Below, one piece after another: positions 41,771 through 52,683 of a stretch of 64,000 bases of DNA (the first letter of the stretch is position 1; each line of letters opens with the position of its first letter). Source of the stretch: Dolomedes plantarius (Eukaryota; Arthropoda; Arachnida; Araneae; Dolomedidae); contig OU015493.1 of NCBI GenBank assembly GCA_907164885.2, positions 65,346,126 through 65,410,125 of the forward strand. Direction: 5' to 3'. The position numbers and the translations under genes were made by a program. The notes below the pieces were generated by a model. That model made no database searches, was not told where the DNA came from, and saw only the letters and a program-made list of their open reading frames with translations.

Positions 41771-42381
41771 TTTTCTGTGACACCGAGAGCATTATAAATA
41801 GCCGTCCAATAACTTATGTTTCTGATGATGTGAATGATCTCACCCCTCTCACACCTTCCATGTTTTTACGGGAACTCAAAGAATCGCGAACTCCTGATTT
41901 AGACAATTTAGATTCATTGTCTCTCAATAAAAGACTCACTTATAGACAAAGAATTAGAGAAGATCTACGTAAAAGATTCCGAATAGAATATTTAGGACAT
42001 TTAAGACAATCATCTAAGAATGCTAAAAATAACAAACGAATCCAAATCGGAGGTGTAGTTTTAGTTTCTAGCGACAACACCAAGAGATTAGATTGGCCTA
42101 TGGCTAGAGTTACAGAAGTTTATCCTTCAAAAGATGATTATATCCGGCTTGTTAAAGTTAAAATGAAAAATGGCGAGTTTCTTCGTCCTGTGCTTCGAAT
42201 GATACCTTTAGAAGTTACTGAAGATGTGCAGACCGACCTTGCTCCGGTCACTGACTCGTTTCCTGCAGATCGGACAATTGACAATGGCACTCATCAAGGT
42301 GATGTAGACTGTTCAGCACCCGATCACGCACTTAGACGATCCCGATACGGACGATTGTTGAAACCTACAATTAGGGTTTGA
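41771..42381 (+). pseudogene. BEL-2 integrase C-terminal region
   Basis: Continues in the family order: ESIINSRPITYVSDDVNDLTPLTPSMF, LRKRFRIEYLGHLRQ, and the beta-rich domain IGGVVLVSSDNTKRLDWPMARVTEVYP, which includes the Trp that BEL-1 has lost. It ends TAG/TGA at 42379-42381 after a basic tail. The segment is itself open over 190 codons. The gene is broken upstream by the inverted duplication, and a few integrase codons around 41555-41770 are lost. Confidence 0.88.
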
Positions 42382-42401
42382 GTTTCTCTGGTTCGAAACT
42401 C

Positions 42402-42414
42402 AAAGGTGGGAGTA
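42402..42414 (+). promoter_or_regulatory. BEL-2 polypurine tract
   Basis: AAAGGTGGGAGTA lies directly before the 3' LTR and is almost the same as the tract of BEL-1 before 33430. Confidence 0.75.
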
Positions 42415-42797
42415 TGTTGCGGAATGCGGCATTACCCCTGAATTCCGTTCTGCGCAAGTACGCACGGAAGAAGTGAAGTGAAGAAGAGCAAATGTAACTT
42501 TGATGTTCTTTAGTTTAGTTTAGTTTTATGTGATGTTCGCGCGTTGTGTCTAATACCCTGTCATGTTTTCGTGTTTATTCGTTAAAACTAATGTGTAAAT
42601 TAATGTTTTTAGTAATAGATGTCATTAATTAGCCAAAGGTCGTCCTGTTTCTTTGATTCGTGTGTCTCAACTTTTATTTAAATGAGGAAACAACTACCCG
42701 GATCATCAAGATTTTCAGGTAAGATAAGTTTCTTACCTAACTTTTAATGACGAAGATATTTTTGAAGTTTAAATACTGCTCGGGACACAATATTTAC
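42415..42797 (+). repeat. BEL-2 3' LTR
   Basis: 383 bp, aligns with 35648-36035, followed by LINE coding sequence in minus orientation. Confidence 0.9.
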
Positions 42798-43745
42798 ATT
42801 GGTTTTTTCGATAGTTATATTTTGATTACTGGACTGAACGTTTTGGAGGATATCATAGACTTTATCAATTGTAGTTGGTTAAAAAACACTAGAGTGGGTG
42901 TTGAATTGGGTTTCATAATTAGCTGGTAAGGCCTCAATTCTGTCAGAGTCACAAGTTAAGATACCAGAAATAGAGTTAAAGGTTGGAAGGGGCTTATGGG
43001 GTTTCCTAATTCTTTTAAGAAATTGAGTTATCAGTGGGAGCTAGTGACTCAATAAACTCTTTCCATTTATTATTTTTGAAATTTTTGATTTTAATTTTAA
43101 CCTGATTGTCGAGATTTTTTTAATTATTAAGCATTCTGGGGTCCCGAGTTTGCTGCCAAATTTTCCTGAAATGGTTCCTATATTTAATTAGGTCAACAAT
43201 ATAATGGGGTAGTTTATAATACAAATATTGGAGAGAGTGGACCTTAGCAGATTCCAGCGCGCTTTGGATGGTCCTAGTGATAGAGGTAACAGCAGCGTCT
43301 ATGTCATCAGGACTGTTAATATCATTAAAGGGTGTGTGTGTGATTAAAAGGGGTGTGTGAAATTTAGTGAAGGACTGCCAGTTAGTATGATAAGGAGAAA
43401 TGTTAGAAGGGAGCACGGGGTTGCAGTTAATGTCAAGTTTAATAGGTAAGTGGTCAGAGGATAAATCATTAATAGTATTAATCTCATACGGATAGTGAAT
43501 GTTGTTTAAAAGGGCAAAGTCAATAATGGATTGGGAGCCTGAAACACCAAGCCTGGTGGGGTAAGGTGGGAAAGCAATACAAACAGAGTTATCAATGGAG
43601 TAGGAATTAATTTCAGTACCATATCTGGTTACTGAACGGTCATTCTAGCAGTTCCAACTGGTGTGGTAAGCGTTAAAGTCACCAAAAAATATAACTTTAT
43701 GGTCAAGATTAAAAAGTTGAGAAAGTTCATTAGTTACAGGCAAGC
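42798..43745 (-). pseudogene. Jockey-like LINE: endonuclease and linker
   Basis: On the minus strand from about 43745 the frame shows VTNELSQLFNLDHKVIFFGDFNAYHTSWN, the catalytic block of an apurinic-type endonuclease, with a stop soon after (Trp-Asn-Cys-stop). Further blocks (TRYGTEINSY, PYPTRLGVSGSQS) belong to the same domain. The linker frame at 43416-43120 has LPHYIVDLIKYRNHFRKIWQQTRDP, typical of the region ahead of RT. The endonuclease N-terminus is missing, consistent with a 5'-truncated copy. The rest of the element is 34254-35647. Confidence 0.85.
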
Positions 43746-44494
43746 CAAAATAGCACTACTACAACCAAGCCACCGCTTGTATTAGTAGCTAAGGAGACCC
43801 CAGACATTACCGGTAAGTTGTATTAAATTTGCACTATTGTGTTAAGATTATAAAACTATTGAAGAGTCAAAGAAAATATATGCCATACCTTTCCAATAAC
43901 CACCATTCAAAACAGGGATAGAAAAAAGCTATAGCACAAATGTGAACAATGGTAAAAGTTACAAAATCTTTTAGATTGTTTCCATAAAACTACTTAAAAC
44001 TGAACAAATTGGTTGTAATATATAACCAAAGGTTAATATTTAATTTAACCCCATTATACCAGCTATCATGATAAGATTACAGGCAAGTAAATCATGTTAA
44101 GATTCATTAAAAAACTTACTTTGAGTTATAAAGAACACTAATACAATACCCATGTAACAATGTAGCCATCCTAGTTAATGTAATTATATTTACAAATTAC
44201 CATTTAGAAACAAAACAATTGCTAATCAGCTAAGCTGTCTAGACGCATAGCAATGAAATTATACAAGGTACAATTTATAAATAAGTTTCTAACAAATTAC
44301 CATTTAACATATATAATTTACAAGTAAAACAATTGCAAATTACATTTAGTATATTCACTAGTTATTTAGTAATTTTTTCTTATAACCCTTTTATATAATT
44401 ATTTACAATTTTTACCGCATTTTACAATTCATAAATCTTTACATAACAAAGCTTACTTACAAATAAACTTCGGGGTGCAGGCATTAAAGTATTT
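43746..44494. other. AT-rich stretch without a supportable gene
   Basis: No coding, terminal-repeat or RNA signal is recognised. AACAATTGCAAATTAC-type motifs recur a few times (about 44210-44345), suggesting a short diverged duplication. Confidence 0.4.
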
Positions 44495-45456
44495 TCTCTC
44501 TATTCTAAAAAAAAGTAACTGGCGCCGCCGCCGCCGCTCTCAAAAGCTTGTCACGCTATCTCCTCCGAAACCGCTGGTGGTATGGGGTCGAGACCGATAC
44601 CAATAGATGCAGAAAAATGCGGGGAAGAATGTAAGGCATGTCTCATCTTCGTCGGACTTTAAGTTTTTTTAATTTTATGTTTTGTGGGAAAATATTGACT
44701 TTTTCATGTTCAGATTACGATAACTCGCCAAAAATTAATCGTAAAATTTTTATCTTTTTACAATCTAAGACTACAGACATTTCTCCTTCAAACAAGACCT
44801 CATTTGTTTAAAAATAATTTAAAACAGACTACTATTTTCATCAAAATATTAAACACATTTTTTCGAGAAATATCGTCACATATGTGGATGTAATATCGAT
44901 GCTCCTCGAGTTTTTATCTTACAAAAAAATATTTACATCATCTGGAAGATGAAAGCTTTCTCATCCATATAAACCTCATTTCAAGTCTCTATCTTAAAAT
45001 TTCGATTTTAAATGAATTTTAAAGCTGAAACAGTGATTCCCCTCCGCAGTGATTCCCCTTCAACAGTAAATGGATGGAAGCTGTTGCATTGCCCGAGAAT
45101 CACCCCTATGTATCTCGCTATTAGCAACTTATTCCTTCAACTTGCTGTGCCATGATTGGCGCTGTGCTTGAGCGCGCTGCTCATATGCGATAGTTCCCGG
45201 TGGACGCTCATTTTTACTAATTATTCTAAATATTTGAATTTTATTCTTTTAATTCTTATTATATTTTTTATTTTACTTATCTGAAGAGGGCTTAATTTTT
45301 ATTTTACTGCTAAGCACATATTTTCTGATGTACATATCTTGCTACTGGAGGTAAAGTCGTAAGACCATGGCATTCCAACAAACTCAATATACCTTGACCT
45401 TGACCTTGACCCTAACAGAGGAGTGAGCGTAGCGAGCCTAGGGGCGAAGCCCCTAG
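44495..45456 (+). mobile_element. Non-autonomous Helitron B
   Basis: It starts TCTCTCTATTCTAAAA and ends with the perfect hairpin CTAGGGGCGAAGCCCCTAG at 45438-45456 followed by T. It is related to copies A and C. Relative to A it has about 290 extra bp (45124-45411), including a triple CCTTGA-type run, inserted just before the terminal hairpin. Confidence 0.87.
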
Positions 45457-45893
45457 TAAATATAAAATATACATCAAGTCCCTATTTTATTATTAGGGCA
45501 CCAGCAGGGCCCAAACCGAAAAACTCAGTATCCGCAAAGCGAGACAAAGGCCCCGAGCCACCCGACACTTACATTTCATTAATTAATTCAAACAATTCTT
45601 TCGTAACAATATTAAAACTTTGTCTCTACATTTTATCAAAATAACTCTAAATTTTGTTGCATAAGTAATTAGTTTCTAAACCCAGTTTATAAACATGCAC
45701 GCAGATTTAACACATAACATTAAGTGCATTAAGTCTTATTACTAATGAATAAATTAAGTTAACAAAAATACATACACGTGAATCGCTAATCCTAGCTTTC
45801 GTATTATTTCAAATAAATTACTCATTTCATAATTTACAAATTTAAAATTTGCAAACCGCGAGATAATTATTTATTTATATCTTTATATATATA
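45457..45893. other. AT-rich stretch without a supportable gene
   Basis: No feature recognised between Helitron B and the reverse-oriented Helitron end at 45894. Confidence 0.4.
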
Positions 45894-46017
45894 CTAGCTG
45901 AATACCCATGCTTCATTACGGAGTACATTCAAACTAAATACAACGGTCAATGTATGCAATTAATTTGTTCGTTTAATATCCATAAAACATACCAATTTGA
46001 ATAAAATTCTTAAAAAA
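45894..46017 (-). mobile_element. Helitron 3'-end fragment
   Basis: The minus strand ends ...GTACTCCGTAATGAAGCATGGGTATTCAG-type sequence plus CTAG|T. It is the same terminus, reversed, as that at 49670-49701. Its right side is interrupted by the mariner element. Confidence 0.7.
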
Positions 46018-47313
46018 CTGTTCACACATTTTTTAGACGATGTATATTGTATTCACAAAACTAAATTACATAAAATTCTTGTGTTTTAAATGTTCTATTT
46101 GACATCCCTTATTCTGAACTATCTTTCGACACCGCAATTTCCAGGATAATAATGCCTTTTGAAGTGTCAGAAGAGGTATTCTATACCATTCCTCCTGAAC
46201 AGCTTTCCAGAGTCCTGTAAGGGTTTTGGGACAACGTTTGGATAATGCAGATTTTAAAAGTCCGAAAGCACAAAAATTCATAGGTGATACATCGGGAGAT
46301 TTAGTAGGGATATCAGTGAAGGGTATGGCCTTGATACCAGTTTTTTGTTCCATTTCTTTTAGGAAATTTACAGTGGATTTTGATGTGTGACTGCTAGCTT
46401 TGTCCTGATGGAGTCTCACAGATTGATGGCACTGTGGGTAAAGCGATGGTATTTCATTCAGAAAAATTGGCGATAAAATATGTTCCTGATAGTATTTGGA
46501 GTTAATCTTGACATTTTTTCCACTCTCTTTATTTTTAACTTGCCATTATAAGAAAAACCAGAAACAATCATGAATCCCTTAGAAAAACTTTCTTTCGATT
46601 CTTTGAACCATGTACTTAAATTTTTTTTCTCCCCTTTTATGATAATAAATCACTCTTTTTTTTTTTTGTTGCAATCATTTAAATACACCCATGATTCATC
46701 TATTGTGACAATTGTTTTCCATTTTTCTTTGGATAAGTGTTTCTGATATAGAATTCTGCAGCGTGTCCTGCGTTCAGCGATATGATTTCGAAGAAGACGA
46801 TGCACATTGCATTTTTTCGCTTTCTTAAGATTTAAATCAACGTTTATCACTTTGTTTACAGTGGACACCGAGCATTTTAATGATTTTGCAACTGTCTTTT
46901 GACTAGGCGGATTTTCTTTTAACATTAAACAACGTACCTTTGCAATAGTCGAAGATGTCCGTTTTTTCCTTGGATACTTGTTTGGAATTTTTGTCCCACT
47001 TGAGGCTCCAATTTGACGTTTTTTTCCTTTCTTGTTGACGATATTACCTATCGACGCTTTAGATATCACAAAACCATGACTCTCACATCGTTTTTGGATA
47101 ACGGAGTATGCATATTTCTCTTCGGAAAGAGCATAAATGTAGCCTTCGAACCACTGCTTTGTTAAAAACGCCATTTTGAATAAAAACAAAACTTTCAAGC
47201 CGCAGACGATAATTTAGACTTTTAAAAACATAGTACAATTGCAATTATTTCTTTTGTAGCAAACGGTTTTTTATTACCGCTTACCAAAATCGTCTAAAAA
47301 ATGTGCGAACAGC
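46018..47313 (-). mobile_element. Mariner-type DNA transposon
   Basis: Inverted termini CTGTTCACACATTTTTTAGA at 46018 and the reverse complement ending near 47311 (…AATGTGCGAACAG) differ by one base over 24 bp. The right end extends to CAGAGG next to TA, whereas the left end lacks those bases, so the left tip is probably deleted. The element encodes a decayed transposase on the minus strand and lies within Helitron-derived sequence. Confidence 0.85.
46066..47174 (-). pseudogene. Mariner-family transposase, broken
   Basis: The minus-strand frame from 47174 (MAFLTKQWFEGYIYALSEEK) has a helix-turn-helix region (PSQKTVAKSLKCSVSTVNKVI) and the first catalytic Asp in TIDESWVYL. It ends near 46650 in a run of Lys codons caused by a plus-strand T-tract. 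The C-terminal piece (46419-46066) has LHQDKASSHTS with the second Asp and SPDVSPMNFCAFG with the third. There are 36 residues between these two Asp, longer than the 34 of classical mariner. The middle (46420-46649) is frameshifted. The family assignment within Tc1/mariner is uncertain. Confidence 0.88.
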
Positions 47314-47622
47314 CTCTGTATTTAAAAAATTCTTTCACTGTTTGAAAGGTACATTATTCCAGATGGACATATGCTATATATTATGTACATCTGATCAGTA
47401 GAAATAAAGTTAAGGGCTTAATCCTAACAATCTCCATTGTTACCGCTACTGTTCTCTACCGCGCTTTTTGTGCCGAAGACTCCAACGATCCTTAGCGTGG
47501 TGCTATCGCGGTGGGCTTCTGTTCTGACGTTGGCGGTTCGAACCTAGCCATTCTCCGGCAACGCCTTTTTCCTTTAAAAAATTAACTAACGTAATATTAA
47601 TTTGAATATTATTTTAGGAATA
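47314..47622. other. Helitron-derived fragment with a tRNA-like patch
   Basis: 47326-47420 matches the 5' interior of the Helitron family at 49095-49200 (TTCTTTCACT.TT.GAAAGGTAC). Around 47495-47565 there is a GGTTCGAACC box-B-like sequence with an upstream TAGCGTGGTGC box-A-like sequence, but acceptor and T stems do not pair well. It is at most a tRNA-derived SINE relic. Confidence 0.4.
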
Positions 47623-48401
47623 TCTCTCTATTCTAAAAATAGTAACTGGCGCTGCCGCCGCCGCTGTCAAAAGCTTGTCACGCTATCTCCTCCGAAACCG
47701 CTAGGGATATGGAGTCGAGACCGATACCAATCGATGCAGAACAATGTGGGGAAGAAAGTAAGACATGTCTCATATTCTTCGGACTTTAAGTTTTTTATTT
47801 TTAATTTTATGTTTTGTGGGAAAATATTGACTTTTTCATGTTCAGATTACGATAACTCGCCAAAAAAGGATCGTAGAATTTTTTTTTTTTTTACAATCTA
47901 AAACTACAGACATTTCTCCTTCAAACAAGACCTCATTTGTTTAAAAATAATTTAAAACAGACTGATATTTTTATTAAAATTGAAAACCCACTTTTTGGAA
48001 AAATTTATGAGTTTCGAGATATATAAATTCGATGCTCTCAGACTTATTATGTTACAAAGAAAATATTTATATCAACTGGAAGATGAAAGCTTTCTCATTC
48101 ATATAAACTTCATTTCAAGTCTCTATCTTAAAATTTCGATTTTTAATTGAATTTTAAACAAATACTTCAAAAAAATCTTCTCATTCGCTTCCTTTGCAGA
48201 AGGACATGAAAGAAGATCCAATTTTTCACCCATAGGCGGGCTTCATCCATTTCGCCGGCAGGGGGGGAAGCTTCAACTGTAAACTGCTAGTAATATATAA
48301 AACAAATGAATTACTCAATCGCTGTAAACAACTATTGAGTCATTCATTCACTTGATTCACCAGAGGAGCGAGCGTAGCAAGCCTAGGGGCGAAGCCCCTA
48401 G
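47623..48401 (+). mobile_element. Non-autonomous Helitron C
   Basis: It starts TCTCTCTATTCTAAAA after A and ends in hairpin CTAGGGGCGAAGCCCCTAG followed by T. It is collinear with copies A and B over its 5' 400 bp and differs in the 3' part. Confidence 0.87.
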
Positions 48402-49025
48402 TTATTTTTAAAAAAATTCTTTACTTAAAATCCTTTTTTTATTTTTTTTTTTATTTCATCTCTTAACAATACTATTTTAGGTGCTTAAAATAATTTAAAA
48501 AAACGTTCTTTACTTAAAATCCTTTTTTTATTTTTGAATAAAACTACGGTCTCAAGCACACCTCTTTCTTTTAAAAAATTAACTTTAATTAATAGCTAAC
48601 GTAATTTGAATTTGAATATTATTTTTAAAAAATTTGAATATTTAAAAAAAAAAGATTCTTTACTTAAAATCTTTTTTTTTTTTGTATTTTTATTTCATCT
48701 CTTAACCTCTTTCTTTTAAAAAATTAACTTTAATTAGTAACTAACTTAATATTAATTTGAATACTATTTTAGGTGCTTAAAATAATTAAAAAAAACATTT
48801 ACTTAAAATCCTTTTTTTATTTTTGAATAAAACTACGGTCTCAAGCACACCTCTTTCTTTTAAAAAATTAACTTTAATTATTAAGTAACGTAATATTAAT
48901 TTGAATATTATTTTAGGTGCTTAAAACAATTAAAAAAACATTCTTTACTTAAAATCCTTTTTTTATTTTTGTATTTTTATTTCATCTCTTATTCAAATTT
49001 TGGGATACCAATTTGTATATATACT
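48402..49025. repeat. Tandemly repeated AT-rich block
   Basis: About three to four degenerate copies of a unit of roughly 180-230 bp share TTTACTTAAAATCC followed by a T-run, CTACGGTCTCAAGCACACC (in two copies) and ATTTTAGGTGCTTAAAA. No coding content. Confidence 0.75.
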
Positions 49026-50627
49026 TCTATAATCTATACTAATATATAAAGAGGGGATTTTGTACGTGGAGGGTAATCTCCGGAACCACTGCACCTATTT
49101 GAAAAATTCTTTCACTATTGGAAAGGTACATTATTCCAGATGGACATAGGCTATATATGATGTATATCTGATTAGCAGAAAGAAAGTTAGGGGCCTAAAT
49201 GTTGAGATGATACTTTACCTTTACAACTTTTCCTTTGTCAACGATAGTCAAGTAACCGTAGCAACACATCAAACGATAGTTTCGTTTATTATCAGTAAAA
49301 CATTTAACATTTTAATTTTCTATGTCAACCATAGTCCAGTAACCATATCAACACATCAAACTACATTTTCATTTATTATCAGCAAAACATTTAATATTTT
49401 AAAGATTCAAGTGGAGGAGGTATTGATAAAAACAAAAAAGATTTTTGAAATTGGTAAATTTTAAGGGTTTATTGAAGAAAATTACATTTGGAACTACTCT
49501 TTTTATTCTACATTTAAGGTAAAAAAATATTTACAATTTATTGGCTATCAACTGGAAATTTATTGGTATAATACTACAGAACTTTATTTTTTTTGAATTT
49601 ATGACAATTTTATGCACAATTTGCGTAATTCGAACTTGCATATATTGACCGTTGTATTTAATTTGAATGTACTCCGTAGCGAAGTACGGGTTTTCAGCTA
49701 GTAATATATAAAGAAAGAGAGCAGATTTTGTATGTGGGGGGAGGTAAATGTACAACTTTTGTACATTACCCCCTACATACACCCCCAAACGGCTACATTA
49801 CCCCCCACATACCATGTGGGGGGTAATGTATACAAAAGTTGTACATTACCCCCCACATGTGGGGGGGGGTAATGTACAACTTTTCCTTTGTCAACCGCAG
49901 TCAAGTAACCATAGCAACACCCTTTAGCTTACGGGGTCCGTTTTTCGAAATCGCGCTTTAGAACGGGAAAATGTTATCTACTTCCTATCCCCATTTTACG
50001 TGGGGGACATTCAGCGTGGGGGGTCAGGGGAAAGAGTGGTTAATTGCTTTCTTATTGCTTTCTTACTATTGAAGAAGAATTTCAATAGTAGTTCATTGGC
50101 ACCCCGTGTCTCTTTCATCTCTCAAAAGGCTGAAAATGGTTGAACCGCGGGTGAACCGCCCTTCTGATGTCTCTCGCCTGAAAAGAAATAGCCTCTAGCT
50201 AGAACGACAAAAGATTATTATTCAGTCTTTTTCGGCAAGATTCACCCTCCGTTCCCAGAATGTCACACAATTGTTCTTTGGGGGCAAAGCCGTTAGGAAA
50301 TTCACAACGAAGTGGAATTCGAGACTATATCTCTGCCGACATCACACCGTATTTTTCGAGAGTATGTGCTTCGGATATATGCTATCCCATCCCGTAAGGA
50401 AAAGGTTTTAATATTTTAAAGATTCAAGTAGAGGAGGTATTGATAAATACAAAAAGGATTTTTGAAACTGGCAACATTAAAGGGTTTATTGAAGAAAACT
50501 ACATTTTGAACTACGCTTTTTACTGGACATTTAAGGTAAAAAAAGATTTACAATTTATTGGCTATCAACTGGAAATTTATTGGTATAATATTTTGTTCAA
50601 CCCGGACAAAGTCGGGACGGGCCGCTA
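49026..50627 (+). mobile_element. Non-autonomous Helitron E, with Helitron D in its 5' tip
   Basis: The 5' tip TCTATAA lies at 49026-49032, and the rest continues at 49702 (TAATATATAAAG). The 3' end is at 50627 as hairpin CCCGGAC-AAA-GTCGGG plus CTAG|T. The join at A|T matches the start of related copies (TCTATACTAATATATAAAG), so Helitron D (49033-49701) inserted seven bases inside it. It contains a palindrome cluster (49735-49880) and a ~487-bp segment not found in its relatives (49921-50407). Confidence 0.75.
49033..49701 (+). mobile_element. Non-autonomous Helitron D
   Basis: It starts TCTATACTAATATATAAAG and ends with hairpin CCGTAGCGAAGTACGG and CAGCTAG|T. No gene. The same family occurs in E, in F (reverse) and as fragments at 45894 and 47326. 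Confidence 0.85.
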
Positions 50628-50639
50628 GTAATCAATAAA

Positions 50640-51248
50640 TTTCACAGTTTCAATGAAACACTGTATTTTGAATAAAGTTCAATAATTCAAGTTCGATTTA
50701 CGCAAATTGTGCATAAAATTGTACATAAATTCAAAAACATAAAGTTTATAATTTAAATAAAGTTCTGTAATATTATACCAATAAATTTCCAGTTGATAGC
50801 CAATAAATTGTAAATCTTTTTTTACCTTAAATGTCCAATAAAAAGCGCAGTTCCAAATGTAATTTTCTTCAATAGACCCTTAAAAGTTGCCAATTTCAAA
50901 AATCCTTTTTGTATTTATCAATACCTCCTCCACTTGAATCTTTAAAATATTAAATGTTTTACTGATAATAAATGAAAATATCGTTTGATGTGTTGCTATG
51001 GTTACTTGACTATGGTTGACAAAGGAAAAATTGTAAAGGTCATCCGCTCAGTTGTAAGGAAGCATCAGCTCAACATTTAGGCCCCTAACTTTCTTTCTAC
51101 TGAACAGATATACATAATATATAGCCTATGTCCATCTAGAATAATGTACCTTTGAAATAGTGAAAGAATTTTTCAAATAGGTGCAGTGGTTCCAGAGATT
51201 ACCCTCCACATACAAAATCCCCCCTCTCTCTCTCTTTATATATTAGGA
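50640..51248 (-). mobile_element. Non-autonomous Helitron F, 3'-truncated
   Basis: On the minus strand the 5' end TCCTAATATATAAAGAGAG is at 51248. The body matches Helitron D in reverse orientation (TGCAGTGGTTCC, then CATCAAACGATA and TTAAAGATTCAAGTGGAGG). The terminal hairpin and CTAG are missing at its left end. Confidence 0.8.
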
Positions 51249-51394
51249 TAGATTTCTTCTGTCCGTGTGTATGTCATTGAACTCCTCCTAAACGGCTGGA
51301 CTGATTTTAATGAAATTTTGTGTGTGTGATTAAGTTGATTCGAGAAAGGTTTAGTTTCACAATTTGATCCAATAGAAAATGTTTTTTTAATTAA

Positions 51395-52374
51395 CTAGAT
51401 GTATTACCCGGCTTCGCTCGGAATTCAGTTTCTGTTATTATTTTTTTTCAATGATTAGCCTCATGTTATGATGTTCTAAAGTTTTCGCTAAAATTCTTTT
51501 GCGGTAGCAAATAGCATTAGTTTGTTGTCGGTGCTGTCGTTCATCGCTTTCCTCTCCTTTCGATGTTAAAGCTCGAAGACGATCGTATGTTCGACGCGTT
51601 AAAAGTTTCTTCATCAGTCTCACTGCATTGGATCACTACAATTCGAATTCTGTTGCCTTCGAGCTCTTGAGAATGTTTTTTCTTCAGATTCTTGTGTGCG
51701 TCTAACTGCATTTTGAATTTTGTTGGCTTCGCGCGCTTGGGAATGTTTTTCTTCAGATTCTTGTGTTCGCCTAACTTCTAACTGCATTTCGAATTCTGTT
51801 GGCTTCGCGCTCCTCTGTTTTTTTTCATCACATTACTCATTCCTCAACAATCTTTGACATTTTGCCCTTACTTCTGCAGGATTAAAAGTTGCTCTCCTCC
51901 TTTTGGGCATTTTAAAGCATTAATTTATAGCTAGTCAATAACGTTTGAACGGATTTATTATTATAGAAAAAGAATCAATAATGTTTGAATTGATTGAGAT
52001 CACATTCAATATTAAAACACAGCAAATCTAATAATTATTATAGATGAAGTATATACACGTATTTCATGCTCGGAATTCTTTCTCAAAACTAAATCGTCTG
52101 CTATGTTTCAATGCCACTTTCAGACTTTTAATTATAATATACACGTATTTCATGATTGTAATTCTTTCTCAAAACTAAATCATCTGCTATGTTTCAATGT
52201 CACTTCAGTTATATTAATCATCACGTCAAGGCTAAACGTACGTGTTTCTAGCTAAGTGAACGTGTCCTTCAGTATATTTGAGTTTGAACAGGTAGCTTGC
52301 TATAGTTTCAATTAATGAAATGGATAGATAACACATTCATTGAAAATGAATGACTTTCCATCCTTATATTTTCA
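51395..52374 (-). pseudogene. Helitron G remnant with Rep N-terminal coding
   Basis: A CTAG terminus on the minus strand at 51395 is preceded by CCGAGCGAAGCCGGG. The minus strand at about 51910-51600 reads MPKRRRATFNPAEVRAKCQ and repeated RRTQESEE blocks with stops. A frame at 51623-51438 (RRTYDRLRALTSKGEESDERQ) continues the charged region. Such Arg/Glu repeats form the N-termini of the other two Helitron proteins here. The Rep and helicase domains are missing, so this is an internally deleted copy. Confidence 0.65.
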
Positions 52375-52683
52375 CTAGAAGGTAACCCGTCATTTTGACG
52401 TGTAAGAATTATAAAAATCAGAAAAATTAAGTATTATCTTAGCTGCTTCCCGATATACCATAGAAAAGAAATTTTGATGTTGAAATTTTTTTTTAATACA
52501 GCCAAAGCTTCTTAGAAATTTTAAAAAAAGGATGGGGAAATATCCTTCATAGATTTATTTTTATTTTATTGCTGAGGGTATAAAAGAGAAGTCAAGAATG
52601 TTGCAAGGATTTCTTATCAAGCTTCACTAAGGAATAGGGATATTGACTGTAGAAATGGAGGCCTTTATCAACTTATTAATAAG

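Larger units (their letters stand above)
35648..42797 (+). mobile_element. BEL-2: second BEL/Pao element, inserted in the LINE
   Basis: The LTRs at 35648-36035 and 42415-42797 begin TGTTGCGGAATGC. They differ at about 7 positions plus a 5-bp repeat-unit indel. The 3' LTR is preceded by CAAAGGTGGGAGTA. The order inside is leader, unusual repeat-flanked region without gag, protease/RT linker, RT, RNase H and integrase. Ignoring the element, the LINE reading frame is continuous (…KTN then VSEV…). A clear TSD is not visible. It is interrupted by an LTR-like insertion (39480-40364) and by an inverted self-duplication. Confidence 0.9.

Noticed and set aside
47490..47575. tRNA gene
   Set aside because: A GGTTCGAACC box is present, but the T stem and acceptor stem do not pair and no anticodon arm can be built.
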